64,000 nt of DNA from Epiperipatus broadwayi (taxonomy: Eukaryota; Onychophora; Udeonychophora; Euonychophora; Peripatidae), in NCBI GenBank assembly GCA_028023455.1, contig JAQFVV010006354.1, positions 1,871,615-1,935,614 on the forward strand, in the 5' to 3' direction. The notes beneath the pieces are model-generated. The model was not told the origin of the DNA. It saw only the letters and a program-made list of their open reading frames with translations, and did no database searches. A program made the translations under genes and the position numbers. Positions 49,873 through 62,455 of the stretch are shown one piece after another. Position 1 is the first letter of the stretch. Each line of letters starts with the position of its first letter.

Positions 49873-52192
49873 TGATTATATAACAATCCTCAGATTAATT
49901 TTAAGTTCTTCCCCCTTTCCCTTCAAATGTATCTTGTATTAAGTTGGATGTCACATTGACCATGATTTTCACTCCATGAGAAAAGTATTTCAAGAAAAAA
50001 AAATATTATCTGCTCATTAGCACACATACTTTAAAAATCTAACATGTAAATAGAATGTAAAAAAAAAATGTTAGTAGAATTGAAAGAGCAAGTTTTAGAA
50101 AATAATTTTAAATCATTATTTCCCCCCCCCCGTTCTTCTACCTCTGAAATGCTATACTTAACTTGAAACAAAATAATCTAATATTCTAATACTACTCATT
50201 ATTTCACATTCACTCGCAATTATACACATATAAAATATCATTATGTATGTGCATGTTTTATCCCATAATAACAAAATATTATTTAAAACCAAAATAATAA
50301 TAATATATTAGTTAAAACTAAAATCATAATACCATAAAAAATTGTTTTACACATTAATATTTTTCATAACTGTAAAATTAATAAACAAATAATTTTCATA
50401 CATTCAAGATCATTTATGAAGCTCAAAGTTATTATTAGTAAGACATTCTTGTTTTTAATCGATCTGAATAGTCTTTAAAAGTTCTTTAAATAAAATATAC
50501 CACTTTATTGCTAAAATGTTTATTAAGACTGATATCATAAAGAAAATAGATATAAAAGTCATATTACCAATCTTTTGTTTGTGGTGATTTCCAAGGGTTC
50601 AAACTTGTCTTGTATAATGTCTATATTTCTGCAGCTACCATTTCCGTTTTACGTGGGAACAATCTCTTTCTTGAGGTGTATAACTATTTGATGATGAGGA
50701 CTCTATTGAGGTTATTTGCTTTAGTGGATAATTTGGAAATCATTATATTAATTTTTCTTCTCTTCCTGTCACGCATGATTCTTAGTGGATGAAATACAGT
50801 GGTTGTTTTCACATTTATAAATTTTCTTGAGTTTAAAATCAGTTGCTATAACAATTAATTGGACTTGATGATTAATATTTATCAGTAGATTAATTCATCT
50901 TTTTTGAATGCAGGTGAATGCTTTCTTCCTTCTATTAAAAACATCTTATTTCTCTGGTCAGTTGAAAGGTGTAGAATATTATTTTAGACACAACATCTTT
51001 TCTTTCCTATGTGATGTGCAGCTTTCCCCAGATGGTCAGCAAAAAATGGGACATACATATAATTTTTCTAGCCAGCCATTTCTTATATTTCCAACATTCA
51101 ATTTGATAGTTTAATAATCTGAATCATAAACACAAAAAAAATAATAATTCCAGACACTTTTTATATCCAATTTTTAGCTAACTTAACCAATCAGAGATAG
51201 CATCACTTGCTATTTTTGGACAAATTTGTTTTAATTAGATCTCTAATTTATTTTCAACTAAATTATTTTTCAACTGAAAAGTTTAATCCTTTTTCCAGAC
51301 ACTTTTGTTTAAAAAAAAAATAGACTTAATCCTTATTTTTTTTCTTTTCTTTTTTTTTTTAGGTAACATTTCAAATTTTTGAGCTTCCTTCTTTAGATCT
51401 TAAGATAAGACAATTTCAAAATTAGAGCTCTCACCCATTATAAGCTCCCAAAGTGAAAAACAATTATTTACAAAAAAAAAAATTGCTACAAAGATCGATA
51501 TCTGATTAAACAGATTTCCTCTTTTAACAAAAAATTGTACAAAAAAAATAATTTGACAGATTTAATCCTTCCTTTTCTTTCAATATTTAGTAAATGTAAA
51601 TTTCTGTATGTAATGTACACACATTTTTCATTCTTTCAAATCATTCATAAACTAACATTAAATAATATAATTGCTAGCTTAGTAATTATAACCCTATTAT
51701 TTAATTAAATCTGTAACTTTTAAATCCCAATTACAATTAAAGAAAAGCAAAATAGAAGCATAGAACAAGACATTAAAATTGATCAAGCATAGGTTAGTTT
51801 TAAAGAAAGTTAAAATGTTGAATATTTGAAATATAAAACAATTAAATAGCTTACACATACATTGCCTATACTCATTATAAAACAATTAAATACTACACAT
51901 ACATTGCCTATACGTATGCATTATAACTTTGCTTTTTAACAGAAAATTTAAATATTAAATAGTTTAAATGTGTGTATTACCTTTCTATCAACACACAAAC
52001 AAATAAAGCATATAATTGTTGACCCACTCTCTTTCTATCTAAAGCTTTTAGAACTGGACCTTGTAGGGTTTGAACTTGGATGCCCTACAGCTTCATTTAT
52101 GGTTATATAAAAATGTGATGATGATTTTTGGTTTACCTTTTCTACATGCACATTACTATAAATTTAGCTAGTGACTAAATTGTAATGGCACA
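48763..52192 (-). repeat. LTR copy 3 of the tandem array
   Basis: 3430 bp. AAT tract of 32 triplets (49777-49872). Very close to copy 2, including the shared start of the local duplication near 51838-51920. Confidence 0.78.
49777..49872. repeat. (AAT)32 microsatellite in LTR copy 3
   Basis: 96 bp of perfect AAT. Confidence 0.97.
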
Positions 52193-55100
52193 ACTTTCTC
52201 CCCCTTCGGATAAAATCATCAGCACTTTTGTTTTAACTATATTTAAAAAAAAATACTAACTAATAAATACACTAATAATAATAAACATACTACTAATCAA
52301 AAAAAAATTTTATACCTACTGGTAAATATATTTTTCATTAGAAAACCCAAAAGTAATTTATTTGGAGATCTTTTCCTTTGTACAAAGCATATTGTAGTCT
52401 GCATAAAATTGCACATGTACATCCAGTCCATTTCTAATATTTCCATTTTTCTTCTTGACTGGATATTTATAAAACATATCCGGAGGATTTATTTTATATA
52501 ACCTCCTCTTACAAACTCCATTTAGAAATATGGCCTCTTGGTACCCTATGTAATATGCCTTGAAGTTTTTCAGAGAGATTGACTCTCTATACCATACATA
52601 CTTTATTTTTAAACTTTCCAGAAAGATTGACTCTCTGTACCATATATAATTCATCCTTAAATCTTCCAGAGAGGTTGATTCTCTGGGCCACGTATAATTT
52701 ATTTTTTAAATTTTCTAGAAAGGTTGACTCTTTGTACCATATATAAGGCACATTTAAATTTTCCAGAGCATTTACATTTTTCAGAGAGATAGATTCTCTG
52801 TACCATATATAATTCATCCTTAAATCTTCCAGAGAGATTGATTCTCTGGGCCACGTATAATTTATTTTTAAATTTTCTAGAAAGGTTGACTCTTTGTACC
52901 ATATATAAGGCACATTTAAATTTTCCAGAGCATTTACATTTTTCAGAGAGATAGATTCTCTGTCCCATATATAATGGACATTTAAACTCTTCAGAGAGAT
53001 TGACTCTCTGTGCCATGTATAATTTATTTTTAAACTCTCTAAAAAGATTGACTCTTTGTACCATACATAAGGTATGTCCAATCTATTTAAGAAGACAGAT
53101 TTTTGAAACCACACATGCTGGTTTGTTACTAGATTGACAACTACAGACTTTAGAAACTTTTGCTCTCTTTCTAAAATAACTGGTTTCATCTTCCTTATTG
53201 CCCCTCTTAAATCAATCATCTTATTGGATGCATGAAGTTTTTCCTCCAACTCTCCGGTTGCCTTTTTTTTCACTTATGATCTATCCCAATCTGCTCTCTG
53301 TCCATCACCCTCATGTATTCTTTACTGAGAGATTAGATTCTATGGCTACTATTGGCCTTTCCTTTTCTTGTGATCTACTCTCCTCTATCAGTATATTAGC
53401 TGATTTACCTATTTCTTCCTCTAATATCTCGCCCTTTCTCTATTATCGGTAGTCTGACAATCTAGCTTATCTTTTAACACTAGTGATCTTTGACTACCTT
53501 CTATTATGCTCTCTATGGATTGACATATCCTTTGTCCTAGACTTTCCATACTTTTCTTACTCTCTTCTCTTAGACTTTCTATATTTTTCTCCATCTTTTG
53601 TTCTAGATTTACCATACTTTTATTATTTTTTTCTGTCTTTTGTTCTAGATTTATCATACTTTGCTTACTCTCCTCTCTCATACTTCTGAGCATCTGCATT
53701 ATCTTGTCCATGTCTGATGGTGCTATCTTTTCTATCTGAGCCGGGCCCACTTCTGGCTCCTCATCTACCATTTCTATACTTGAGGCCTTATTATTGCTAC
53801 TGACTTTAGAGGCATTTCCCTCTATTTCCTCTTTTTCTTGAGCTTTTTTAAAGGCAATTTCCCTATCCTCTTCTTCATTATGAAAATGATCACTGATTCC
53901 TGCTATTGGGGCACCTTCCTCTTTCATAACCTCTTCGCAACTAAATTTAGTTCACTCATGTTATAAAACTATATATATCCCATCTGTACTTCTGACCATC
54001 AAAATCCACACATCTTCCCACTGTCTGACACCTATTCTGACCAACTGACTGATTTGATTTTCACCTATTATGCCTACAAATACAACAAAAAAAATTTTAA
54101 TATCCTTATTTAATGAACTACACAACACACTCTAGTATCGTGCATGTCCCATCTTTAATAGCCCAAAGTTATACATTCATCCATTCTCCCAGAAATCGGA
54201 CAGATATTGACAGTCCACAGAATGACTAGCAGTTCACAATCCTGAGATAAATAAAAGAATTCATTCACAGCACTATAATCACACAATGCATCACGAGCAC
54301 TCAGAAAATCATCCCAATTCGATCACTATTAACTACACCACCCTTGATTGAATGAACTAAACTCTGTTGCAATAAAAGATGTATCTTAAAATCTTAGGGG
54401 CTAAAGTAGATAAACAATGCCTTGCTCTCTCGCCGTGGAGTCTCATGTCAAGGCATCAAGAAATGCCCTGCTTATTATAGATTACTGAAAACTAAGCCTT
54501 ACTCTCTCATATTGGAGACTTATAGGCTGACATCATGGCAGAACTACTGTTAACTGTTTCATGATAACATAAGAATAACATATAAACTTGATTGAAAAAG
54601 TATGCCGTGCTCTCTCTTTGGAGACTTATAGGCTGGTATCATGGCAGGTCTGCTGTTAACTGCTTCATGATAAAAGAAAGATAACATATAAATGGGTTGG
54701 AGCAGTGAATGGGCTTGATCATTCATAAGTTACATGAAATACACAGCATTCTCAAGGCAATGACAAAAATCTCCACTCATCATCAAAACTGCAATCTAAC
54801 CAACCAAACTCTCAATGATCAACCATCCAATCAAACCTCTAAAATCATAGACTCTTACAAAATGAACTCCCCAAACCACATGAGACTACTATTCCATAAT
54901 TTATCACTATTACTATGCCTATCCTATCTGGCAATAAATTATTTTAATGTTCCACAAAAAAAAATCTATTATTTATTTCACCTTTGTCTTGTTGTGATAT
55001 TCATCTCTATTTTCAAAATTGAAAAAAAAAACAAGCTGTTTTATCGCCGTACCACATTTTATCACATCAATGAAAACTAAATCATATTAAACATCATAAT

Positions 55101-55258
55101 CTAAAATAAGACTGTTTGGCCAAGAAAATTTTGGCAAAACAAAAAAAAAAAATTTACTAAAAAAAGATTTCTATATTTTTAACCACACATCTATCGATTC
55201 ATAGACTCTTTTATCAGATATGATGGCAAAATCTCAGGCCCCAGTTGGGTTGGTCCAT
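52193..55258 (-). other. Internal region 3 of the tandem array
   Basis: 3066 bp. From about 53240 rightward it is peppered with one- to three-base indels relative to copies 1 and 2, also in non-coding parts. Confidence 0.68.
52358..53960 (-). pseudogene. Coiled-coil/YxWYRES-repeat protein, copy 3 (multiply broken)
   Basis: Open pieces are 53421-53927, 52587-53273 and 52358-52654. Breaks occur near 53255-53275, 53430-53440 and 53935 (start region), and a T insertion near 52700 interrupts the repeat domain. The repeat domain has a slightly different unit order ('NALENL' following 'KNV'). Many breaks lie in the low-quality stretch and may be sequencing error. Confidence 0.75.
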
Positions 55259-57069
55259 TGTAACATAATTAAAGATTGTTCAAAAGTATTACCACTTACA
55301 TGAGTAGTCCATAGAGTAGATCATAATATTTTTCAATATACAAACATCCATAATTATAAGCAAACATTAGTAATAAATATTACTAATAACAAGTATTATA
55401 ACTCAGGTCTCTGAAATCAATGTGAAGTGAGTACACTAGTAATTCAATAAAATATAACTCAGGTATACAGACAGTAGGATTCATCCACTTTCATTTCTTG
55501 GTTTGATATTAGAGTGCATGTTTTAAACAAATACTAAGTGAATATGGTCTAGCCATGAGGGTTTTACTAGATTATCTGAATCTATGATTGGTTATATCTG
55601 ATATCATTTCACTATGTACTGGGTTTATATCCCTTCTTGGTACTTTATTTCTAAAAAATGGAGTTTTGCTTTTTGAGCCATATCACTATATGCACTAATA
55701 TTTAGGTAAAAGCAAAACATCTATAAACCAAAGTGGAGTATACTAGAATAATCATTTCTCAGATCTTAGCAAACAAATGTGTTTTAATATTTTTATAAAT
55801 TAATAGCTCAGATTATATATAACTAATTTAGGATGGCAATTCACTCATCCTTGCATGAAATAGATGACGGGATGTGGTGATAATAATACAAGAAATCACT
55901 AGGATATTATAAAATCAATATTTATTTATGGCCTTTAAACAGTTAAACGATAATTAATTAAAACATTGATGACGATAGATGATGATGATAATAATAACAA
56001 TAATGACAAGGGTTTCTAACTTACAGCTCTAGGACTAAGCCTAAACATAAAACTAAATTTTATAAAGAAATCCATAATTATTACTTAATTTTAGCACACT
56101 TACTTACATCTAAATAACTTAATATTCAACCATTAATGATAATTTATCAATCACACTTTAACAAAGACTACACTTAATGGAAATATATACGCCTCGTTTA
56201 ATAAAACAAACTAATATTTATTACTTTACCTCTAACGTTATATACATAAAAATTTCTAAATAAATATGAAAATTTGACATGAATAATAATAATAATAATA
56301 ATAATATAATAATAAAATAATAATAATAATAATAATATAATAATAATAATAATAATGAATAATAATAATATTGATTATATAACAATCCTCAGATTAATTT
56401 TAAGTTCTTCCCACTTTCCCTTCAAAATGTATCTTGTATTAAGTTGGATGTCACAATGACCTTGATTTTCACTCCATGAGAAAAAGTATTTCAAGAAAAA
56501 AAATATTATCTGCTCATTAGCACACATACTTTAAAAATCTCACATATAAATAGAATGTAAAAAAAATGTTAGTAGAATTGAAAGAGCAAGTTTTAGAAAC
56601 TAATTTTTACAATCATTATTTCCCCCCCCGTTCTTCTACCTCTGAAATGCTATACTTAACTTGAAAAAAAATAATCTAATATTCTAATTACTACTCATTA
56701 TTTTACATTTCCCTCGCAATTATACACATATAAAATATCATTATGTATGTGCATGTTTTATCCCATAATAACAAATATTATTTAAAACCAAAATAATAAT
56801 AATATATTAGTTAAAACTAAAATCATAATACCATAAAAAAATTGTTTTACACATTAATATTTTTCATAACTGTAAAATTAATAAACAAATAATTTTTCAT
56901 ACATTCTAAGATCATTTATGAAGCTCAAAGTTATTATTAGTAAGATATTCTTGTTTTTAATCGATCTGAATAGTCTTTAAAAAGTTCTTTAAATAAAATA
57001 TACCACTTTATTGCTAAAATGTTTATTAAGACTGATATCATAAAGAAAATAGATATGAAAGTCATATTA
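55259..57069 (-). repeat. LTR copy 4, truncated by the assembly gap
   Basis: First ~1.8 kb of the LTR as read on the plus strand, with an interrupted AAT tract (56282-56370) and frequent small indels. Runs into Ns. Confidence 0.75.
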
Positions 57070-57569
57070 NNNNNNNNNNNNNNNNNNNNNNNNNNNNNNN
57101 NNNNNNNNNNNNNNNNNNNNNNNNNNNNNNNNNNNNNNNNNNNNNNNNNNNNNNNNNNNNNNNNNNNNNNNNNNNNNNNNNNNNNNNNNNNNNNNNNNNN
57201 NNNNNNNNNNNNNNNNNNNNNNNNNNNNNNNNNNNNNNNNNNNNNNNNNNNNNNNNNNNNNNNNNNNNNNNNNNNNNNNNNNNNNNNNNNNNNNNNNNNN
57301 NNNNNNNNNNNNNNNNNNNNNNNNNNNNNNNNNNNNNNNNNNNNNNNNNNNNNNNNNNNNNNNNNNNNNNNNNNNNNNNNNNNNNNNNNNNNNNNNNNNN
57401 NNNNNNNNNNNNNNNNNNNNNNNNNNNNNNNNNNNNNNNNNNNNNNNNNNNNNNNNNNNNNNNNNNNNNNNNNNNNNNNNNNNNNNNNNNNNNNNNNNNN
57501 NNNNNNNNNNNNNNNNNNNNNNNNNNNNNNNNNNNNNNNNNNNNNNNNNNNNNNNNNNNNNNNNNNNNN
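57070..57569. other. Assembly gap (500 N)
   Basis: Exactly 500 Ns, so the true distance is unknown. It hides the rest of LTR copy 4 and the outer 19 bp of the next element's LTR. Confidence 1.
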
Positions 57570-59277
57570 TCGAAGGCTACACTTCCCTTTTATGAGTGCA
57601 TAATGGGGAATTCTAATGATTCAAGATCGTCCACTTTCCGCTACCTCAAGCAGAGAGAACATACGGACATACACGAGTCTATATCCGTATTTGACCGAAT
57701 CTGTATGCTATACGGATATAGCACCAGATTATTTTTCCCGACCAACCGTCTCTCGACTGCTGTAAGATCTGACAGAGTTACAGCGCTTGGATGATTTATA
57801 AATTTAACGGGATCAAATACTGCACCACCAACTTCCACGTGTTAATTCAATAATAAAAAAAAAAATGAATAATAGTTTTCCCACCCTTTGACTAGACTAC
57901 CCTTTTGGAGTGGCGAAGAACGAGACAAGGCAGGTTTAAATAAAATAATAGATTTAATAGAATAAATTAATCGTAAAAGAGATATAAAAAAAAAACACAT
58001 TAACATGAAATGAAAAACAGATTATAATCTATAGTGCTACAAGAAAAGAATACATATAAAACTATTATAAATGATGGTACATTTATAAATCGTCAGTCTG
58101 GGTATTTATCAAAAAAATTCAAGAATGTCTTTATCATTCACAAAAGGCATGTGGCCATTGTCTAATTAAACTATGTGCACATTGAAATATATAACAAAAT
58201 AGTATGTATCTTTACCTAGGTTTTAGTCTCTGAATTTATCCGACGTCTTGCCGACCGTCACGTGGATTTTCTCCACTTCTTTAGGAGGGATGGTCGCAGG
58301 TTAGATTTGGTTGTGTGTAGCTTCTCAGTGTTTAAGGCATCAAGGACAAGGCAACTAAATGAATCCACCGGCAGGCGCTACGACGGCAGTTGTTATATCT
58401 TGGCCAGAACCATTAGTACAGTAAGTCCGGATCGACCAGCGATCACGATGGCCTTAGCCAGCCATTCTAGATGAGGCACCGATGTTGAAAGTCATATTTG
58501 TTAACTATAGCGGTTGATTATTGGAGCTGTCCTTTACCATCCTCTCGACACCAAGTCTCTAGCTCTAATCTCTACTGAAAACCTTTTTTTTTTAATTAAA
58601 AAATTCCACCAGCCTTTGTCCTTCCGATCCTTTGTTTTCACTTTCATTCACACCTTTCTTACTATGCCTTCGGCCATATGTAAATTTGTTTTACCCAATC
58701 TAGTAGCACTATGTACATTTATTTATTTCAATATTTTTTAATTTAATTACACAGATTTTAATACATGTTTTTCTCTCTTTTTTTTATTTAAGTTTAGACA
58801 AGCATTTATTATTGCTGTCTATATTCTGCTTCAAATACACTCCATACACGCATTTCGTTTATCGTCAAATGTGTACTTTAAAACCCAGATCCTTATCTTT
58901 TGATTATGTTTAACTTTCTATGTTTTGCGCGCTATTTAAGGTTTTTTTTTAAACTTTACTTTCTTTCAAAATCAGATTTTAACTTGCATTTGATTTATAT
59001 TTCTTTATCACTTTATTTTTTAACGTACACCTCCAATATTTCTAATTTTACATTTTAATTTCACCAAAATCCGAACTTTGGAGGGTAAAAGATAAGAATC
59101 TTTTTGATTCTAATTCCCTCTCTTTTTTAATTAATTGAAACATTTCTTTGTTCTGTAAATTTTTCTAAGCTCGCTCTTTTTTCTTTTTTATTTATTTTAT
59201 CAAACATGATATTTAATATTCTGTGAATGTTTAATATTTATATGTGTGACCGCAGTATGTGCGATCATCACATTACA
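57570..59277 (-). repeat. 3' LTR of the second gag-only element
   Basis: 1708 bp visible. The last 19 bp are lost in the gap. Its minus-strand start TGTAATGTGATG follows 'aaaggaggggaacgg'. Small ORFs inside (63-75 codons on the plus strand) are antisense to the element and recur only because the LTR is duplicated. Confidence 0.87.
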
Positions 59278-59292
59278 CCGTTCCCCTCCTTT
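59278..59292 (-). promoter_or_regulatory. Polypurine tract of the second gag-only element
   Basis: Minus strand 'aaaggaggggaacgg' adjoining the LTR start. Confidence 0.7.
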
Positions 59293-60163
59293 AAAATTTT
59301 TTTTTGTAAAAAAAAAATTTTAAATTTATGCATCGAAAGCTAGATGCTCCCAACTACTGTTCAAACCTTTTTAGATTTATGCATTCCTAATATGATTTAG
59401 TGATGAGGTTAATCTCTAGAGAGGCGACCAGGTAAATTACATCTCTTTCCTTGATGACCCAACCAGCATTGCCAAACCAATTTAATCTTGTCATTAGCAT
59501 TACATGCATTTTATTTCTGCCTAATACTCATATATACAGGTTCGAATCCACAGGATATCTCTGTGACCCGATTAAACCTGTTCATACATCACATCCTGCA
59601 AATGATAAACCCCTAAGTGTCAACTGTGGACACTATTACCGAGGTGGGTTGGGAGGCTGGCATCTTTTCGTCCAGCTCATCCATGAGCTCAGTTTATTTT
59701 CTGATAGCTCTTAATTTATACAAGGGGTTCTTTTCCCCATAGATTGGTCTCTAAACCATTGACTCACGATATCTGTCCAATATCTAACTGGAAATCTTAA
59801 TCCAGTGAGTCATTATGAGAATGGGATCTCTGTCCCTGTGTTCTCTGTATGATAAGATTTGGCGCACTGCAGAACATACATGAATGAATAACGAAGAAGG
59901 CATAACCAACTACTGTTCAGACCCATCTACCAATATCTAAACCTACATGCCTTCAGCCTCGATCTATGACCTCACACTAATATTTATCTTATGCTTTCTT
60001 ATTTTATCATAATGTCCTTCATCCCTTTTTCCACTTATCGGCTCATCATTTCTTTATTTTATCAGGATCCATATTACAGTCCATTCTCCATGACTCGTGG
60101 TCCATTTCCATTTCCAATTTTGTTATCATTAAATCCTTCCTTTATTTGTGACTGCCCTTAAGT
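59293..60163 (-). other. Non-coding 3' part of the element interior
   Basis: About 0.87 kb downstream of the gag-like ORF, with stops in all frames. No remnant of protease, RT or integrase was seen. Confidence 0.5.
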
Positions 60164-61075
60164 TTATATTTTATCTGGAGGTTGCCTTTCTCTATTGACA
60201 TCACCTCTGCCTCCTCTGGGATGTGGATTTTTATCCCTAAGTTCTCGGTCTTCTGTCCATTTGTATGGCCACTTCCATTCAGTCTTACATCTAGATCGTT
60301 TATCTTCCTGCCCTCTTGGATTCCACTCTGTCAAATCTCTTCTGTTTTCTTTCCATCGTCCTTTACTAGGATCCCAACCATTTTTAATTTCAGGTGGTTC
60401 CTTTGGAGGTGGTCTACATGCATATCCCTTGTCTGTATCTCCTCCAGTGGCTCTTGACTCAATGCATTCTATCCCGGTATATGCGCTGTTACCAGCTGCC
60501 TTACTTATCCTCTTTTCAACTTTTGTATTTAACCCTGCTACTACCTTTGCCACCTGACTTAAATTCTCCTGTATGCTCATCATCATCATTCTATGATCCT
60601 CCACTCTAACTACCTCCACCTCTTCATCTAACTGTCTTATCTCCCTTTCTGGTCACCCTATGTCCTTTTCCCAATCAAATTCTGCTGATTCTCTACCTCT
60701 ATCCTCAACTATTTCTGATTCCTCATATGCACATGGCCCCATACTCCTTTGTTCATCCCTCTTAATCTCTTGGTGAAATCCATCCCATGTGTCATTAGCC
60801 TTTGAATGCAGGATGACCTCATTTCTTATTTCTTCCCTGACTTCAGCCCATCTTTTCTGGCAGTCTATCTCTACCTTTACCATCAATTCTTCTATCCTTC
60901 TCTCTTGTCTGTCCATGAGTTCTTTCATGAATTGCTCTTGCTCCATCCTCATTTGCTTTAACATATCCATGATATTACTATAGGCTATTGTATCCTTTAC
61001 TTTCATCTCCTCTCCATTCCCTTCTTTTACTTGCCTTTCTTGAAGTTCCATTTTGGCTTTAGCCCTTGTTCGCAT
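60164..61075 (-). pseudogene. Gag-like ORF with one in-frame stop
   Basis: ATG at 61075 ('MRTRAKAKMELQERQ'). The frame is open to TGA 60655-60653 and continues in the same frame to 60164, about 303 codons in total. The N-terminal half is a coiled coil ('IMDMLKQMRMEQEQFMKEL', 'DRQERRIEELMVKVEIDCQK'). The C-terminal half is rich in Arg, Lys, Pro and Trp ('RGRWKENRR'-like stretches), fitting a nucleic-acid-binding tail, but it has no CCHC knuckle. The single stop could be decay, error or a readthrough site. Confidence 0.7.
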
Positions 61076-62432
61076 AAATATGATTTTTTATTTAACTTTC
61101 TTTATATCTGGACTGATTATTCCTACTATTGACCTCTTCTGACTAGACATATACACAACTTCTTTCGACTGATTTTATGTTTTTTCACTTTGATTAACTT
61201 TTAATTTCTTAGTTGTCTATCGATCAGCATTCAGATCGCTAGCCAACCCAAACATCCGTACTCTGGTTCATCTTCTTATTCGCCTGCCTTAGATTCACCC
61301 GACTGCCTGTCCACCTTGATGATTGTCCTCTATTTTCCCTACTCATCTACCTCTGACCCCTATACTTCAATTAAATGATGCACTTATATATTCTTTTAAA
61401 TTTAACTTACTTAAATATTATACTTGTTCTTCTGTTAACGATATACATTATAAATTCGTTTTATTTGACTGTGTCTCCAACATTACCCTTCCGATATATA
61501 TATTTTTCTACTCCTACGTTTACAAAATTCGGCCACTTAAGGTTACTGCTGTTTTAAACAAGATCATACACACATATATATATATATTTACTTCTCTTAC
61601 ACATGTGACTATTCTAGAATCACACATATATATTTTTCTCCCACTTAACTAAAATACGCGACAATACTTATAGTTTCTTCAATTTAACTTATACACGCGA
61701 ATTCCTTTTATCATTAAAATATTTTATTTTCCGCTTAACTGGGACCGTTATTATTTATTCACACATATATATTTCTTCATTTAACTTAGTTTCGACTATT
61801 TTAATCATTTAACCTTTATAACTACAACATTACTGAAACTGTTTCACTATTTCTAACTTAACTATTTTATGTTTTCGTTAATTAATTACATCCAGATAAT
61901 CTATATTCGATCGCTATAATTATAGCTGAACACTTTATTATACGATTATGAAACCACACACACATTTATCTATTCTTTAACTTTACTGGGCTATGCGGCT
62001 ACTATATATATATTATTTATTATTTATCGTAAACTTTCATGAAACTTTGTGTTATTCTCTTTCTTTAAAAACGATTTATATTACATTACAGCAATCATTT
62101 GATATAATTAGTTATTTGTTCGTTACAACTTGTCTAAATATTCTTGTCTCAGATTATCCCTCACTACGCATTTCAAAACTTTCGTAATACTAACAAAAAA
62201 AAAAATTTCCCCCTCTTTCTATTCTTTGTACACATTTGACGTGAAACGCTCGTATAGAGTATCATAAAATAAAACTTATCCCCTTCGTCTTCGCTTCTCG
62301 CCACTTTAACTTACAACGCTAATTTTATATGTTTGCAAACACATATATTAAAACAATTTTTTATTTTAGAAAATATTTATGTCATCTTATAAAATTATTT
62401 AACACGTGATCATTAATTGCGCAGCAATTCAG
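61076..62432 (-). other. 5' leader of the second gag-only element
   Basis: About 1.36 kb between PBS and gag. AT-rich with short TA runs. No ORF or structured RNA recognised. Confidence 0.5.
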
Positions 62433-62450
62433 ATCCCGGACTGGCCCCCA
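62433..62450 (-). promoter_or_regulatory. Primer-binding site, tRNA-Pro-like
   Basis: Minus strand TGGGGGCCAGTCCGGGAT, five bases after the LTR. By eye it matches 16 of 18 positions of the tRNA-Pro-type primer-binding site known from retroviruses. Confidence 0.7.
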
Positions 62451-62455
62451 AAATA

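Noticed and set aside
57019-57603. 194-codon ORF running through the gap
   Set aside because: Almost entirely Ns. It joins two unrelated elements and is not a gene.
57603-58741. Plus- and minus-strand ORFs of 63-75 codons, repeated at 62406-63816
   Set aside because: They recur only because they lie in the duplicated LTR. Most are antisense to the element and have no family features.
60182-60609. Plus-strand ORFs of 71-120 codons
   Set aside because: Antisense shadows of the gag-like ORF on the minus strand.
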